From assembly GCA_037176725.1 (NCBI GenBank), contig JAZBRS010000026.1:99245501-99309500 (forward strand): a stretch of 64,000 nucleotides of DNA, in the 5' to 3' direction. Positions 11,975 to 23,183 of this stretch are shown piece after piece. A program made the position numbers and the translations under genes. This stretch comes from Posidonia oceanica. Lineage: Eukaryota > Streptophyta > Magnoliopsida > Alismatales > Posidoniaceae. Position 1 is the first letter of the stretch. Each line of letters starts with the position of its first letter. Under the pieces are notes generated by a model. The model was not told where the DNA came from, did no database searches, and worked only from the letters and a program-made list of their open reading frames with translations.

Positions 11975-14900
11975 CTGTAGCGATCCCGATCGGAACCAGG
12001 CTCGCTATTTAGCGGCGATTGGGATCCGAGGAAGAGGCTCAACTCGAAAAACACTTAAAATCGAGGAGAAAAAGGAAAAGATAAGACAAATCAGAGTCGC
12101 CACCACGTCTATTAACGGAAGACGAGGAAAACCGGGGTAATGCGTGAATTAACGCGCAAAACCGAGCAATAAATGCAAAGCAAAGCAATGCAAAGGGAAA
12201 CAAATGCAAACAAATGCAAATGAGATGACTCTAGCCTAGGATAAGGGCGGTACGGTCATTGCGGGCCAAAAGACAGGGTAAGGACTCCTGTTACGTGCGG
12301 GGAAGGTATTAGGCACCCCCGACACGCCCGAAAATCGGTCTTTCTAGGCTTACGCTCGCATACGCAGAAAGATGCAGGATTGAATGCCTATGTGCCTATG
12401 AATGCCTAAATGAATGCTCAAGGAGTGCTCTAAGTGGGAAGAAACGATGCAAGGAAGTAAACGTGCTCTCTAAGTGCTCAGCTGCGCTGTCTGTGTTCCG
12501 TACCAGGCGTAACCTAGCTCGTGAGAACTCCAGGCAGTAAGCATCACAGCCCTATATGCAGATGCAAGCGAGAAAACAAAACAGCGTGAAAACCATGCAA
12601 TGGGATCGACATGCAAGAGAAAACGGCGCGAAACACGCAAAACGAGCGGAAAACAAGGCAGCGCGCAAAACGAGACAAGAGAGCAAGAAGGTACGCAAAA
12701 CAGGACGAGAAAACAGAATGGTATGCAAAACGGGGCGAAGGAATAAAACCGACACGCAAAACGAACGAGAAGGCAAGACAGTGCGCAAAACGAGACAAGA
12801 AAACAGATGGGCACGCAAAACGGAGCGAAAACGCGGGCGGGCACGCGAAACGGTGCCAAAACAGCGAAGCAAAAACCTCGAAAAAGCCATGCAAATGCGA
12901 GGATGCAGAAAGAGATTAAAAGGGGTCAAGACAACGTGTGTATAAGAACAAACGCTGTTTAGGACCACTCAGAGTAGGTGTGAAGACCTACTGAGGGGAG
13001 AAGGGGCAAATGGAGGGATTACCACCTCTTTGCGACTGTTTCCCACTAAACCGTTCCACGGTGTGTCTCGCATGCTGCCCAAAGCTCGCGATGCGATCGG
13101 ATCGTGGAAAGAGGGGAAGAAAGTCACATAAAGTGGCAAATCCAGGGAGAACGCAACACGAAACACACAGGGAAACGCGAAACGAGGATTTGAATAGACA
13201 AGCAGAAAGGGGAAGTCCTATTCTACATGCTCAAAGAGACAGAAAGCGAAAACAAGGAAAATCGTGCAAATGCCACGCAAATGAATGCAATGCAGGGGTT
13301 CAGGAGGACATACCAGGAAATCCGGGAGCCTGATCTGAAATCTGTCTGGTCTATGCTGAAGAGCGCTTCGCTGCGGTCGCTTGGGCAGCTCACTTGAGAA
13401 GATCCAACGGCCGGATTGGAAGATATCGCAGCTCCAAGGCAGAAGGGCCAGAACAGGGGAGAAGAACAGATCTAAGTGTTCAGGAGGTCCTAGGGATGTG
13501 CAAAAGGGTCCTCCCAGTGAAAGGGAGCTAGAAGTGCTAAGTGTGTGCAAGAAGATGCTAAAATGCAAGACTAAATGGATGCAGAATGCATGCAAAAGCA
13601 AGAAAAAGTAAAGAAAAGAAGCTGGAAAAAAAACTAGGATTTCAGAAAGTATTTTGAAAAAGAAGAGGGGCTAATAAGGCAAATTTCCCAAAAAAACAGG
13701 GTTCCACAGGAGAGGACTTTGAAAACAGGGGAAGACAAGGGTCTATTTGGCAAAAAACTAGGCTCAGAAATGTGTTTTGAAAAGAAGGTATGCTTTGAAA
13801 GAGATTTTGAAACCAAAAGGGGGCAGAGTGCAATTTTGAAAAAATCTAGGGTCTAAAATGCAAATTTTTCTGAAAACAAGGTCCTGGGGAGTCTGGGGGT
13901 ACTAGTGGAAGGTCTGTATGAAATTTGGTGGGCATAGGGGCTAAAATGCAACCTAGGGGCAAAATGGTCTTTTCACATGATTTTTAAAGCATGCAGGGAC
14001 CTAAGTGTGGTTTTGCAATCATGCAGGGGTTAAAAATGCAATTTGGTATGGAAAATATGCTCTGAAAATTAAATGACAGGACCACAGTGCAATTTCTGGA
14101 AAATATAGGGTTAAAAATGCAATGCAGTAAGTTAAAATGCATGCAGAACAGTTACTGTCCATTTAAAATGGACCTAACTGCAAATATGATGAAGTAGAGG
14201 GGCAAATATGCAATGCAGTATGCAAAATAAGGAAATAAACCCTAAGTTACTATAATGCATGGACTAAGATGCAAAAACAGTAAAATATAGGGGTCCAGAA
14301 TGCAATACTACATGATAAAATTAATGCATTTAAGTTAAATGGTCTACTGCAGGACCTATATGCAAAAATGAGAAAGCAGGAGGTAAAATATGCAATGCAT
14401 CAACCAAATATTAAAATCAGAACCTAAGTTACTACAGTGCAGTGGACTAAGATGCAAAAATGGAAAATAACAGGGACACAGAATGCAATATGATATGGTA
14501 AACTTGATACATTTAAATTAAATGATCTACTGCAGGACCAGAATGCAATAATGGAAAATACAGGGGCTAAAACACAAATATTTAAAACTGAACAGCACAG
14601 TAAACGGACTGGATTGCAAATACAGAAAAGCAGAAACGTTTAGAGCAATTTAGCATGATTTCAAATCAAAAACATAGCAGATTAAATGAAATAAGGGCTG
14701 AAACGCAAAAATAATGAAACTTAGACCAAACATGCAATATTCACTTAAAAACCATACAAATGCAAAAATAAAGACACAGTGTCGGCCGACGGTAACGAGC
14801 GCTGTAGCAGCTGGCCGCCAGAGCTCGTGATCGTCGGCACAGGGGGGGCTGAGGACGCGCGGTCGGGCGGAGGAGGTGCTCCCGGAGTTGGCGGAGGCAG

Positions 14901-15219
14901 GGCGGCAATCGGTGGAGGACGACGCTGTCTGGAACGTGCCGGAGTGTTCGCCGAAGCTCTACAGAAGGTCTGAAGCTCGGTCCGGCCGTTCGACGCAGCG
15001 AAGCTGCGCTCTGAAGACCGGAGGAGACTCCTGACGTCCGTGCGGAGCTCCGGGGATCACCGGGATGGCGTTCCGCTGGCTGGAGCGCCGTGAAGACCGG
15101 AGGACGTTGCCGGAGAAGATGACCGGACCGGCGAGCAGAAACGGAGCAGGAGGGCCGGAAAAGCTAGTCTAAAGGGCGGGGAAGCGAGAGGAGAAGAAGA
15201 GGAAGCTAATGGAAGCAAA

Positions 15220-15230
15220 ATTTACCTCTT
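15220..15230 (-). promoter_or_regulatory. LTR-borne 5' splice site, element A
   Basis: The minus strand reads CGCGGAAAGAG|GTAAA. The same CGCGGAA...AG|GTAA arrangement occurs at the matching place in LTRs B (18475, 39219) and F (55492, minus); D (45253) and E (48344) keep an AG|GTAA donor there. Confidence 0.6.
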
Positions 15231-15812
15231 TCCGCGTCTGAGTCGTTCCCCCGACGTCAGTGGTTTCAGAGCCGGTCGGCGGAGATCGTTCGGTCGCAGC
15301 GGGCGTCGTCCGTCGCTCGCGAAGGTTGGAGCGGCTTCTGAATGTTCCTCCGGTGCTTCCCAGACGGCCAGACGGAAGCTTCGCAGCTCGGGTGGTGGTT
15401 CGACTGGTTTGGGTTCACAGGTTGCTGCCGGAGGTCGGGGAGGGGTGTTGCTGCTCGTCCGGTGGAGTGGAGCCCTCCGATGGGTTGCTGGGATGCTGGC
15501 GATGGAGTTTGGGTGCCTGGAGAGGGTTTCTGGAAGGCGTGGAGGGGAGTTTGAGGTCAGAGTCGGTTTCTGGTCTGTGGGTGGAGGAACTGTTTGTAGT
15601 GGAGTTTACAGTCAGTGGGGGATGGCCGGGCTGGAAGTTAGGTGTTTTGGGAAGGTGGAGGTTCAGCGATTCTCTGGGTGGAGTTTGGAGGGAAGTAGCG
15701 GGCTGGAGTGGAGGGAATTGTGAAGTGGGCAGGTGTTGGGTTGCAGATTGGTGGCAGTTGGCTTCAGGTGGTTTCAGTGGGTGGAATGGCCGGGGAATGA
15801 GGCTAGGAAATG

Positions 15813-15817
15813 GCTGG
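15813..15817 (+). repeat. Target-site duplication of element B, left
   Basis: GCTGG directly before the LTR start TGTTGACACC. The same five bases follow the right LTR at 42545-42549. It lies inside the 5' LTR of element A. Confidence 0.97.
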
Positions 15818-18470
15818 TGTTGACACCCCATTTTGACAGGCTGGATCGTTTGGAGCCTTCCGGTGGCTGCAGGACCCGAACCCAGACCCAAACCTACACC
15901 TTCCTCTCCTTCTTTCCCCTCAAAACAAGCCTGAACTCAACCTAGGATTACCCCCCTTTCCTGAATCTGAAAACTCACCAAAATCCACAGGAACACTCAC
16001 CCCTGATGACTTAGCAGACCCACCAAAAAGCCTGCAAAATCTCGAACCAGACCCCTCCCAAAAACCCTAGGAAACTTAGGCAAAACTACTCTTTTTCTAC
16101 ACCTCAAAACCCCTCCAAAACTCCCTCGGAACCAAACCAAAACTCCAGGACCAGAACTAGAAACCCTAGACCCCGCACCCGCCAAATTTCACCCCTTTCG
16201 GAGACTCCTAAGACCCCTTCTCGTTGGAATTATCGTTTTCTCTCTCCGGGATTATCGTTTTCTCTCTCCTCTCTCTCTCCTGATTATCGTCTCTCTTTTC
16301 ATCCCCTTCTCGCCCTCCTTCTGGCTTGGCAGCGGGCCCCCTTTGTACTCCTATCCCTTCTCTATCTTATTCCTATTTTTATTCTATTTTTACCATCTTC
16401 CTTGAATTTTAAAAAATCTTTTCTCTCAAACCTACCTCTTCCCATTTTTTTTCCTCTTTTCTTCTTCTTTTTCTTTTCTTCTTCCTCCCTTTGCAAAAAG
16501 CCTCAAAAATCCTTAAAAATCTGTAAAACCCCAAGACCTAAAAGAAACAAATCAGAATCCCCAGAAAAAGCAATTAAAAACATTAAATAAGTAATTAAAA
16601 ACCCAAACTCAATTAAATCAAGCTAAAAAGAAAATCAAGCATGCAAACTAAAAAATGCAAAACAAACTAAAATAAAATACTGTAAAATCAACTAAAAAAC
16701 TGAAATAAAATCAGAACCTACCAAAAATGAAAACCCCACTAAAAGAATTAAAAAACAAACCCTAGAGAGAAGAATTAAAAATCAAATACTAAAACAAGTA
16801 ATTAAAGAGAACAAAAAACTTAACCTAATAAACATAAGAAAAAAAACAACATAAGAACTTAATTAAAAAAGGAAAAGAAAATACAGTTAAAAGACCTAAA
16901 ATACTTAATCAAATCAGGAAAAATCCAACTAAAAAACACCAAGAAGAATTAACAAATAAAAAAAACAAAAGCATGGGTCAAAAGACTTAAAAAAGGAAAA
17001 TACAAAAGACTAGAACTAAAAGCCCAAAACCCACTCAAAATAATGTAAAAATAAATCCTAAAAATCCCAACTAACATCCTAAAATACTTAACAAGAAAAC
17101 ACAATTTTAAAAAACGATTTAAAAGAATTTAACCAACCCCTAATCAAGTGGAAAACAAATCAAAAACAAAATAAAACCCTAAAGCCCTAATCAAGCCTAA
17201 AACACACTAATTAACCTAAGAACAGTCATTAAAAAATCCAATCAAACATCTAACCTGCAACTCAGGCCATCCAATATTTTTACTTATTTTTTATCCTATT
17301 TTTCCTATTTTTATTTCCATTTTTCTTTCTCTCTTCCTTTTATCTTTTCTTTTTTCTTCCTTACTGGGCTCACCGGCCCGTTCCCCCTTTCTTTTCTTTT
17401 TTTCTTTCTTCAGCCCGCAGCCCACAGCAACAGTGCCTCCGTCTTCGTCCTCCTCCCGCGCACCTGCCACCAGCTACAGTAGCCGCTGGCCTGCGCCTCT
17501 GCCCGCCTGCGCCTCTGCCCTCCTGCCATCTCCTGCTCGCGCCGAACTCCGTCCGTGCCTCCTGCCATCGCCACGCCGGAGCATTCAATGCGGCAGACCT
17601 GCAAGAGCAAGGAGAGGAGCCGTCAGATCAATGGCAGAGAGAGGAGGGAAATCAGGATGAAAACAGGGGGGAAAGGAGGGGAGAAAATCAGAGGAGTTCA
17701 TCCGGAAGAATCCCAGAGAGAGCACGGCGATTCCAGAGCGAACCCCCAGCAAGTGAGAGCCCGTTTCTCCCTCTGAAACCGACCCAGAAACACCCGAGTT
17801 CAGCCTCTTGCTTCCGCAGCGAACCAGAGGCTGAAACACCCCGAGAACAGCCCAGAATCCGCCCCCCAATCTCACCCGAGACCCCCTGCAACTCTTCCCC
17901 TCCTTTCCACACCGAACACAGCCAACATTTGCCGGAACACCACCTGAAGCCCAACCGGAACCCAACACGAACCCCTTCCGTAATTCCCTCTGCCATAGTC
18001 CACCACATCCTCCCAAACTCCGCCCCAACATTCGCCTGAACTCCACCTTCCTAAACCATCTAACCTCCAGCTCAGTAACCCACCACAGGTGAACCGCCCC
18101 ACTACAAACACCTGCGGTCGTTTTTTGGCCGAACCTCACTCCAACGGCAAACTCTTCCCACGGCCTCCAGAAGACCATTCTGACCACCCAGAATCGTCCA
18201 CCGAGCCTCCAGCTACCTCCCGGAGCCACCCATTCGATCCGGAGGGCGGCAGACACCTCCCCCAACCGAACTCCACCAGCAGTGCACCCAATCTCGCCGA
18301 ATCTCCCTCCGATCTTCGAAGCTTGCGCCCAGCCATCCAGGAAGCTCCGGAGAGTCGCTTTGAGGCGATCCCGGCCCTCGCGAGCGGCAGACAGCGCTTC
18401 CCCTCACCGGACGAACTCCACCGGCGGCTTCTGGAACCACCTGCGTCGGGAGGACGTCTCGGACGCGGAA

Positions 18471-18480
18471 TCAGGTAAAA
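18471..18480 (+). promoter_or_regulatory. LTR-borne 5' splice site, element B
   Basis: TCAG|GTAAAA preceded by GGACGCGGAA. It is conserved in sequence or position in five different LTRs of the window. It pairs best with the acceptor before gag at about 23002, giving an intron of about 4.5 kb (18475-23002). Confidence 0.6.
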
Positions 18481-20059
18481 TCTCCTTCCCTTAGTCTCCT
18501 TTTCTTCCCGCGGTGCTTCTCCGCCCTTTAGATTAGCGTTTCTGGTCCTCCTGCTATGTCACCGTTCGCCGCTCCGGTCGTCTTCTCCGGTGCAGACCTC
18601 CGGCCTTCACGGCGTTCCGGCCGGTAGAACGTTGCCCCGGTGACTCCCTCAGCTCCGCGCGGACGCCAGGAGTCTCCTCCAGTCTTCGGAACGCAACTCC
18701 GCTGCGTCGAATGGCCGGACCAGGCTCCTGAGCTTCTGCAGAACTCCGGTGAGCGCTCCGGCGTGTTCCAGGCCACACCGTCCTCCGCTGATCGCCGCCT
18801 TGCCTCCGTCAGCTCCAGGAGCGGCCCCTCCACCGATCAGCCTGCCCTCAGCCTCCCTGTGCCGGCGGCCGCAAGCTCTGGTAGCTCCCTGCTACAGTGC
18901 TCACGGTCGTCGGCCGGCACTGTGGATTTATTTTCTCATTCATATAGTTTTTTGTGAATATTGCATTTTCAGCTTAAGTTTCCTTATTTTTTCGTTTCGG
19001 TCCTTATGCCAGTTAACATGCTACGCTTTTTATTTAAGATCATGCTAAATTGCGTTAAATATTTGTGCTTGTCTGTATTTGCAACTTAGTCCTTTTACTG
19101 TGCTGCTTTAGTTACAAAATTTTATGCTTTGGTCCCTCTACTTTCCATTATTACATGTGAGTCCTGTCCTAGGTCAGTTCATTTATTTACACACACTTTG
19201 CCATATCGCATTGCATTTCAGATCCCTGTTTTATGTCATTTTTGCATCTCAGTCCACTGCACTGTAGAACTTAGGGTTTATTTTCCAGTTTTGCATACTG
19301 CATTGCACATTTGCCCCCCAGTTTTTGCATATTTGCATTTAGGTCCATTTTAAATGGACAGTAACTCTGGCATGCATATTTAGCTTATTACATTGCATTT
19401 TTTGACCCTGATCTTTTTAAAAATTGCACTGTAGTCCTGTCATTTAATTTTCAGAGCATGTTTTCCATATAAAATTGCATTTCCAACCCCTGCATGATTT
19501 CAAAATCACACTTAGGTCCCTGCATGCTTTAAAAATCATGTGAAAAGACCATTTTGCCCCTAGATTGCATTTTAACCCCTATGCCTACCAAATTTCATAC
19601 AGACCTTTCACTAGTACCTCCAGACTCCCCAGGACCTTGTTTTCTGGAAAATTTGCATTTTAGCCCCTTTCTTTTTCAAAAAATGCTTTTAAACCCCTGT
19701 TCTTTCCAAATGGCTTTTCCTCGTCTTTTCTGGCTTTGCATGCATTCCGCATCCATCTTAATCTTGCATTTAGGCTCCCCTCTGCATACATCGAGCACTT
19801 CTAACTCCCCTTCACTTGGGAGGACCTCCAGCACACCCCTAGGACCTCCTGAACACTTAGATCCATTCTTCTCTCCTGTTCTGGCCCTTCTGCTCCGGAG
19901 CCGCGATATCTTTCAATCCGACCGTCGGATCTCCCCAAGTAAGCTGCCCAGGCGACCGCAGCGAAGCACTCTTCAGCATGGACCAAACAGATCTCCGATC
20001 AGACTCCCGGATCTCTAGGTATATTTTCCTGAACTTCTGCACTGCATTCATTTTGCATG

Positions 20060-20915
20060 CCATTTGCACCGTTTTGCGTGCCTTTTAGTTTCTTCGCCTC
20101 GTTTTGCGTGCCATCGCGTTTTATCACTCCGTTTTGTGCGCCGCTTCTCTATCTTGCACCGTTTTGCGTGCCCTTTAGTTTTTTTGTCCCGCTTCGCGTG
20201 TTTTCATGTTTTATCGCCCCGTTTTGCGCACCACTCCTCTATCTTGCACCGTTTTGCGTGCCTTTTGTTTTATCGCTCCGTTTTGCGCGCCACTTCTCTA
20301 TCTTGCACCGTTTCGCGTGCCTTTTGATTTCTTCGCCTCGTTTTGCGTGCCATCATGTTTTATCGCCCCGTTTTGCGCGCCGCCTCTTTGTCTTGCACCG
20401 TTTTGCGTGCCCTTTTAGTTTTTCGTCTCGTTTCGCGTGTTTTCATGTTTTACCGCTCCGTTTTGCGCGCCACTTCTCTGTCTTGCACCGTTTCGCGTGC
20501 CTTTTGATTTCTTCGCCTCGTTTTGCGTGCCATCATGTTTTATCGCTCCGTTTTGCGCGCCGCCTCTTTGTCTTGCACCGTTTTGCGTGCCCTTTAGTTT
20601 TTTTTCGTCTCGTTTTGCGTGTTTTCATGTTTTACCGCTCCGCTTTGCGCGCCGCTTCTCTGTCTTGCACCGTTTTGCGTGCCTTTTGATTTCTTCGCCT
20701 CGTTTTGCGTGCCATCATGTTTCATCGCTCCGTTTTGCGCGCCGTCTCTTTGTCTTGCACCGTTTTGCGTGCCCTTTAGTTTTTCGTCTCGTTTCACGTG
20801 TTTTCATGTTTTATCGCTCCGTTTTGCGCGCCACTTCTCTATCTTGCACCGTTTTGCGTGCCCTTTAGTTTTCTTGCCTCGTTTTGCGCGCAGTCTTGTT
20901 TTCCTGCACCGTTTT
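20060..20915 (+). repeat. GTTTTGCG higher-order tandem array in 5' LTR of B
   Basis: Units of about 30 bp centred on CGTTTTGCGTGCC are grouped in threes. The word TGCACC recurs at 20065, 20155, 20245, 20304, 20394, 20484, 20574, 20666, 20756, 20845 and 20905. Spacing is about 90 bp with two 59-60-bp steps, so whole 30-bp subunits have been lost in places. The array leaves all frames open because 30 is divisible by three. Confidence 0.9.
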
Positions 20916-21624
20916 GCGTGCCCTTTCGTTTTCTCGTCTCGTTTTGCGTGCCCCGGCGTTTTCCGATCCAGTTTTGCGCCCTTCTTTCGTTTTCTTGCAC
21001 GGTTTTGCATTCTCGTTCCATTTTCTTGCCCCATTTTGCATGTCAACCCTGTTCTCGCATCTTTTTGCATACTTCTTTCGTTCCCCGCACTGCTTTACGC
21101 CGTTTTCCCTTGCATGTCGATTGCATTGCATGGTTTTCCCGCCGTTTTGTCTTATCGCCTGCATTTGCATATAGGGCGGTGATGCTTACTGTCCGGAGTT
21201 CTCACGAGCCAGGTTTCGTCCGGTTCGGAACACAGACAGCGTTGCTGAGCGTTTAGATTGCACGTTTGCTTCCTTGCATCGTTTTCCATCACTTAGAGCA
21301 CACCTTGGAGCATTTAGACAGGCATTCATTGGCACTTAGGCATTCAAAGTCTGCATTTCCCTGCATATGCGAGCGTAAGCCTAGAAAGACCGATTCTCGG
21401 GCGTGTCGGGGGTGCCTAACACCTTCCCCGCGCGTAACAGGAGTCCTTACCCTCTCTTGGCCCGCAATGACCATATTGCCCTTGACCTAGGCACGAGTCA
21501 CTTCATTTGCATTCATTTGCATCTTATTCCTTTTGCATTGCTTTGCTTTGCATCCTTTGCTTGGTTTTGCGTGATTATTCACGCATTTCCCCGGTTTTCC
21601 TCGTCTTCCGATTTAATAGACTTG

Positions 21625-21635
21625 GTGGCGACTCC
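21625..21635 (+). promoter_or_regulatory. PBS-like word inside the LTR
   Basis: GTGGCGACTCC, matching the first ten bases at the LTR/PBS border (21801-21810), lies 176 bp before it. The same word, after AATAGAC, is present in every LTR here: 12094 (complement), 42369, 44477, 47578, 51165 (one mismatch) and 52576 (complement). Confidence 0.6.
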
Positions 21636-21801
21636 GATTTTGTCTTATCTTCCTCTGTTCTTTCCCTTTTTCCCCCTTTTAAATGTTTTCGAGTTAGGTC
21701 TTCCTCCTCGGACATAGCCGCTTATAGTGAGCCTGATTCCGATCGGTGCACGCGAGCTTTGGCATCGTGCATGGACGATCCGAACACCGGGATTACTACA
21801 G

Positions 21802-21819
21802 TGGCGACTCTGCTGGGGA
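21802..21819 (+). other. Element B primer-binding site
   Basis: TGGCGACTCTGCTGGGGA, one base after the LTR end. Its complement ends in CCA as a tRNA 3' end must, and it resembles plant tRNA-Arg. It is the site where minus-strand DNA synthesis would start. Confidence 0.88.
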
Positions 21820-23183
21820 TACTAGACTCCGGCTTTCGCCTTCGCTTTCGTTCGCTTGGGATTTGCTCTCTTTGTTCGCTTTTGTGCCTTTCGCCTTGCT
21901 TTTGCTTTGCTTGTCTGCCTGTCTGTTTGCCTTTGTGTTTCCTTTGCCTGTTTTGCTCGTTTTCTTGTGCAAACACCTGGCAAGTCGCCCCGTGGTTACT
22001 TTGCTTAGGCTTTGCACCCCTTTTCGGCTGCTCTTGCCTTAGTTTTGCCGTGCTTTGCTCTGCTTTGTCTAACTTGCTTGTCTGCTTGCATTTTCTTCGT
22101 CCCTGTCTTTATTTGCTTTATAACTTACTTGTCTTTGCTTTTCTTGCCTTACTTGCTTATTATTGCTTTATTTCTCACCCATTACATGTCTACATACTTT
22201 GTTTGGCCAAAATACATGCCTTTTGAATGATGAATGCTTCCTTTTACACACCTGCTATGTCACCACACACGCACATACCTTGCATACATGCCTTTTGTCT
22301 TGATGAATGTTTTTCTTCACCATTATGCTCACAAACACTTGCACCTGCCATGCACTTGCCTTTTGTTGTGTTGTATGATTGTTTGCTTGCCATGCTTGAC
22401 TGTTTTTCTTCCCTTTCGCACTTGCCATGCTTAGGATAGTAGAAACTTGTTTGCTCTCCCCATGGTTAACTAAAAAGTGCAAGTAAAAGAACTTCTAGGA
22501 ACAACTAGAGACTCTGAACAATCCTTCACTCCCTTTTGGTTAATAAAATGTGCAAGATAAAAGACTTTAATCATTTGCATAAGCATCATATAGGGCATGC
22601 ATTCTTCTCCTCTGAGTCCACCTACTAGTCTGCGAAGGAAGGTTCCGGCTTCTCACCCCGATGCTTTGGCATGGTGTGAGTCAGTCGGTCTGTCCCCCCT
22701 TGTCCGGGGTCGTGTCGGTGTTAGTGGAGGGTACCACCCACGCTTTGGCGGGGTAGAGGCCACCAACGCACCACCTTGTCATTACCTGAGCTTTGGGCCG
22801 GGAGTTAGACAGGGAGCCTACTTTTCTGACTTGAGTCGGTGACCCGTACACCCAGGGATACCCGAAGCAGACAACCTTGCTAGGAAACACTAGTTAGGTG
22901 AGGGGGGCATACTAGAAAGCATACATGACATTCATGCCATAACATAATGCATTTTGCATCTCTTTCTTTTCTAACCCTAGCTTCCCGTTGTGTCTTCAAC
23001 AGAGTTCAGTAAGCGATCTCCTTAGCTAGAGCTCGGGTCTCTCCTTTGCTGACATCTCTGCTGAGACGCCTGTGCTCGACCATCCCTTTTTCTGAGCTAC
23101 TCGCCTTTGCGAGCATAGCTCCTCGTAGAGCCCGTCCCCTTTTCCCTCGTCGCAGCCCCGTTTTGACCCGCTCTCGGTCAGCA
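21820..23183 (+). other. Element B 5' leader with pre-gag splice acceptor
   Basis: Non-coding. About 22180-22925 matches the leader of A closely. Near its end comes TTTTCTAACCCTAG, a pyrimidine-rich run and CAACAG at 22997-23002, a good acceptor with a branch-like CTAAC. A has the same order. The frame of gag stays open upstream of its first ATG (back to about 23046), with the conserved stretch RRSPVLTRSRSA before MAQ. Confidence 0.7.

Larger units (their letters stand above)
1..15817 (-). mobile_element. Element A, Tat/Ogre-clade Ty3/Gypsy retrotransposon (partial, decayed)
   Basis: Minus-strand retrotransposon. Read right to left it shows the 5' LTR (11976-15817, continuing at 42550-43360 beyond element B), PBS (11957-11974), leader, gag-pro-pol (10644 to 1865), a spacer and the start of an extra ORF (348 to 1). 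The rest of the extra ORF, the 3' UTR and the 3' LTR lie left of the window. Gene order and sequence match element B closely, but the polyprotein is broken by stops and a frameshift. The right boundary of A (43360) abuts an LTR fragment of the same subfamily, so A itself inserted into an older LTR. Its own target duplication cannot be confirmed because the left end is missing. Confidence 0.93.
11976..15817 (-). repeat. Element A 5' LTR, 3' portion
   Basis: On the minus strand this ends in ...GATCGGGATCGCTACA at 11976, directly before the PBS. It contains a GTTTTGCG-type short tandem array (about 12550-12870), the conserved GGGTGCCTAACACC-like block near 12310-12340, an internal PBS-like GTGGCGACTC (12094-12103, complement) and a 5' splice site (AAGAG|GTAAA, intron from 15225). 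Element B is inserted at 15818. The remaining LTR start is at 42550-43360, giving about 4.65 kb in all. Confidence 0.9.
15818..21800 (+). repeat. Element B 5' LTR (5983 bp)
   Basis: Begins TGTTGACACCCC and ends GGGATTACTACA. Sections in order are a pyrimidine/CCTAAACC-rich start, an A-rich low-complexity part (about 16580-17260) and a GC-rich leader-like part (about 17400-18480) ending in a splice donor. T-rich sequence with repeated GCATTTAGGTCC-like words follows (about 18950-19800), then a 30/90-bp tandem array (20060-20915). The end part is conserved, with GGGGGTGCCTAACACC (about 21409) and a PBS-like word. The many open frames inside it follow from base composition and are not genes. I could not place a TATA box or transcription start with confidence. 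Confidence 0.96.

Noticed and set aside
15260..15823. 187-codon plus-strand frame, Gly/Trp/Val-rich
   Set aside because: It lies inside the antisense side of the LTR of element A and crosses the insertion edge of B. It is a composition artefact of GC-rich sequence.
17585..18265. 226-codon minus-strand open frame in the LTR of B, repeated at 38329-39009
   Set aside because: Both copies are the two LTRs of one element, so repetition is not evidence of a gene. The GC-rich leader is open in several frames on both strands, and there is no recognisable domain.
20057..21256. Several 70 to 210-codon open frames rich in Phe, Ala, Cys and Pro (also 40801-42000, 43352-44036, 53004-54238)
   Set aside because: They result from the 30-bp tandem array, whose period is a multiple of three and leaves all frames open.
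21802..21819. Possible tRNA gene end
   Set aside because: Only about 18 bases match a tRNA 3' end, on the strand and at the position expected for a primer-binding site. No tRNA body is present.
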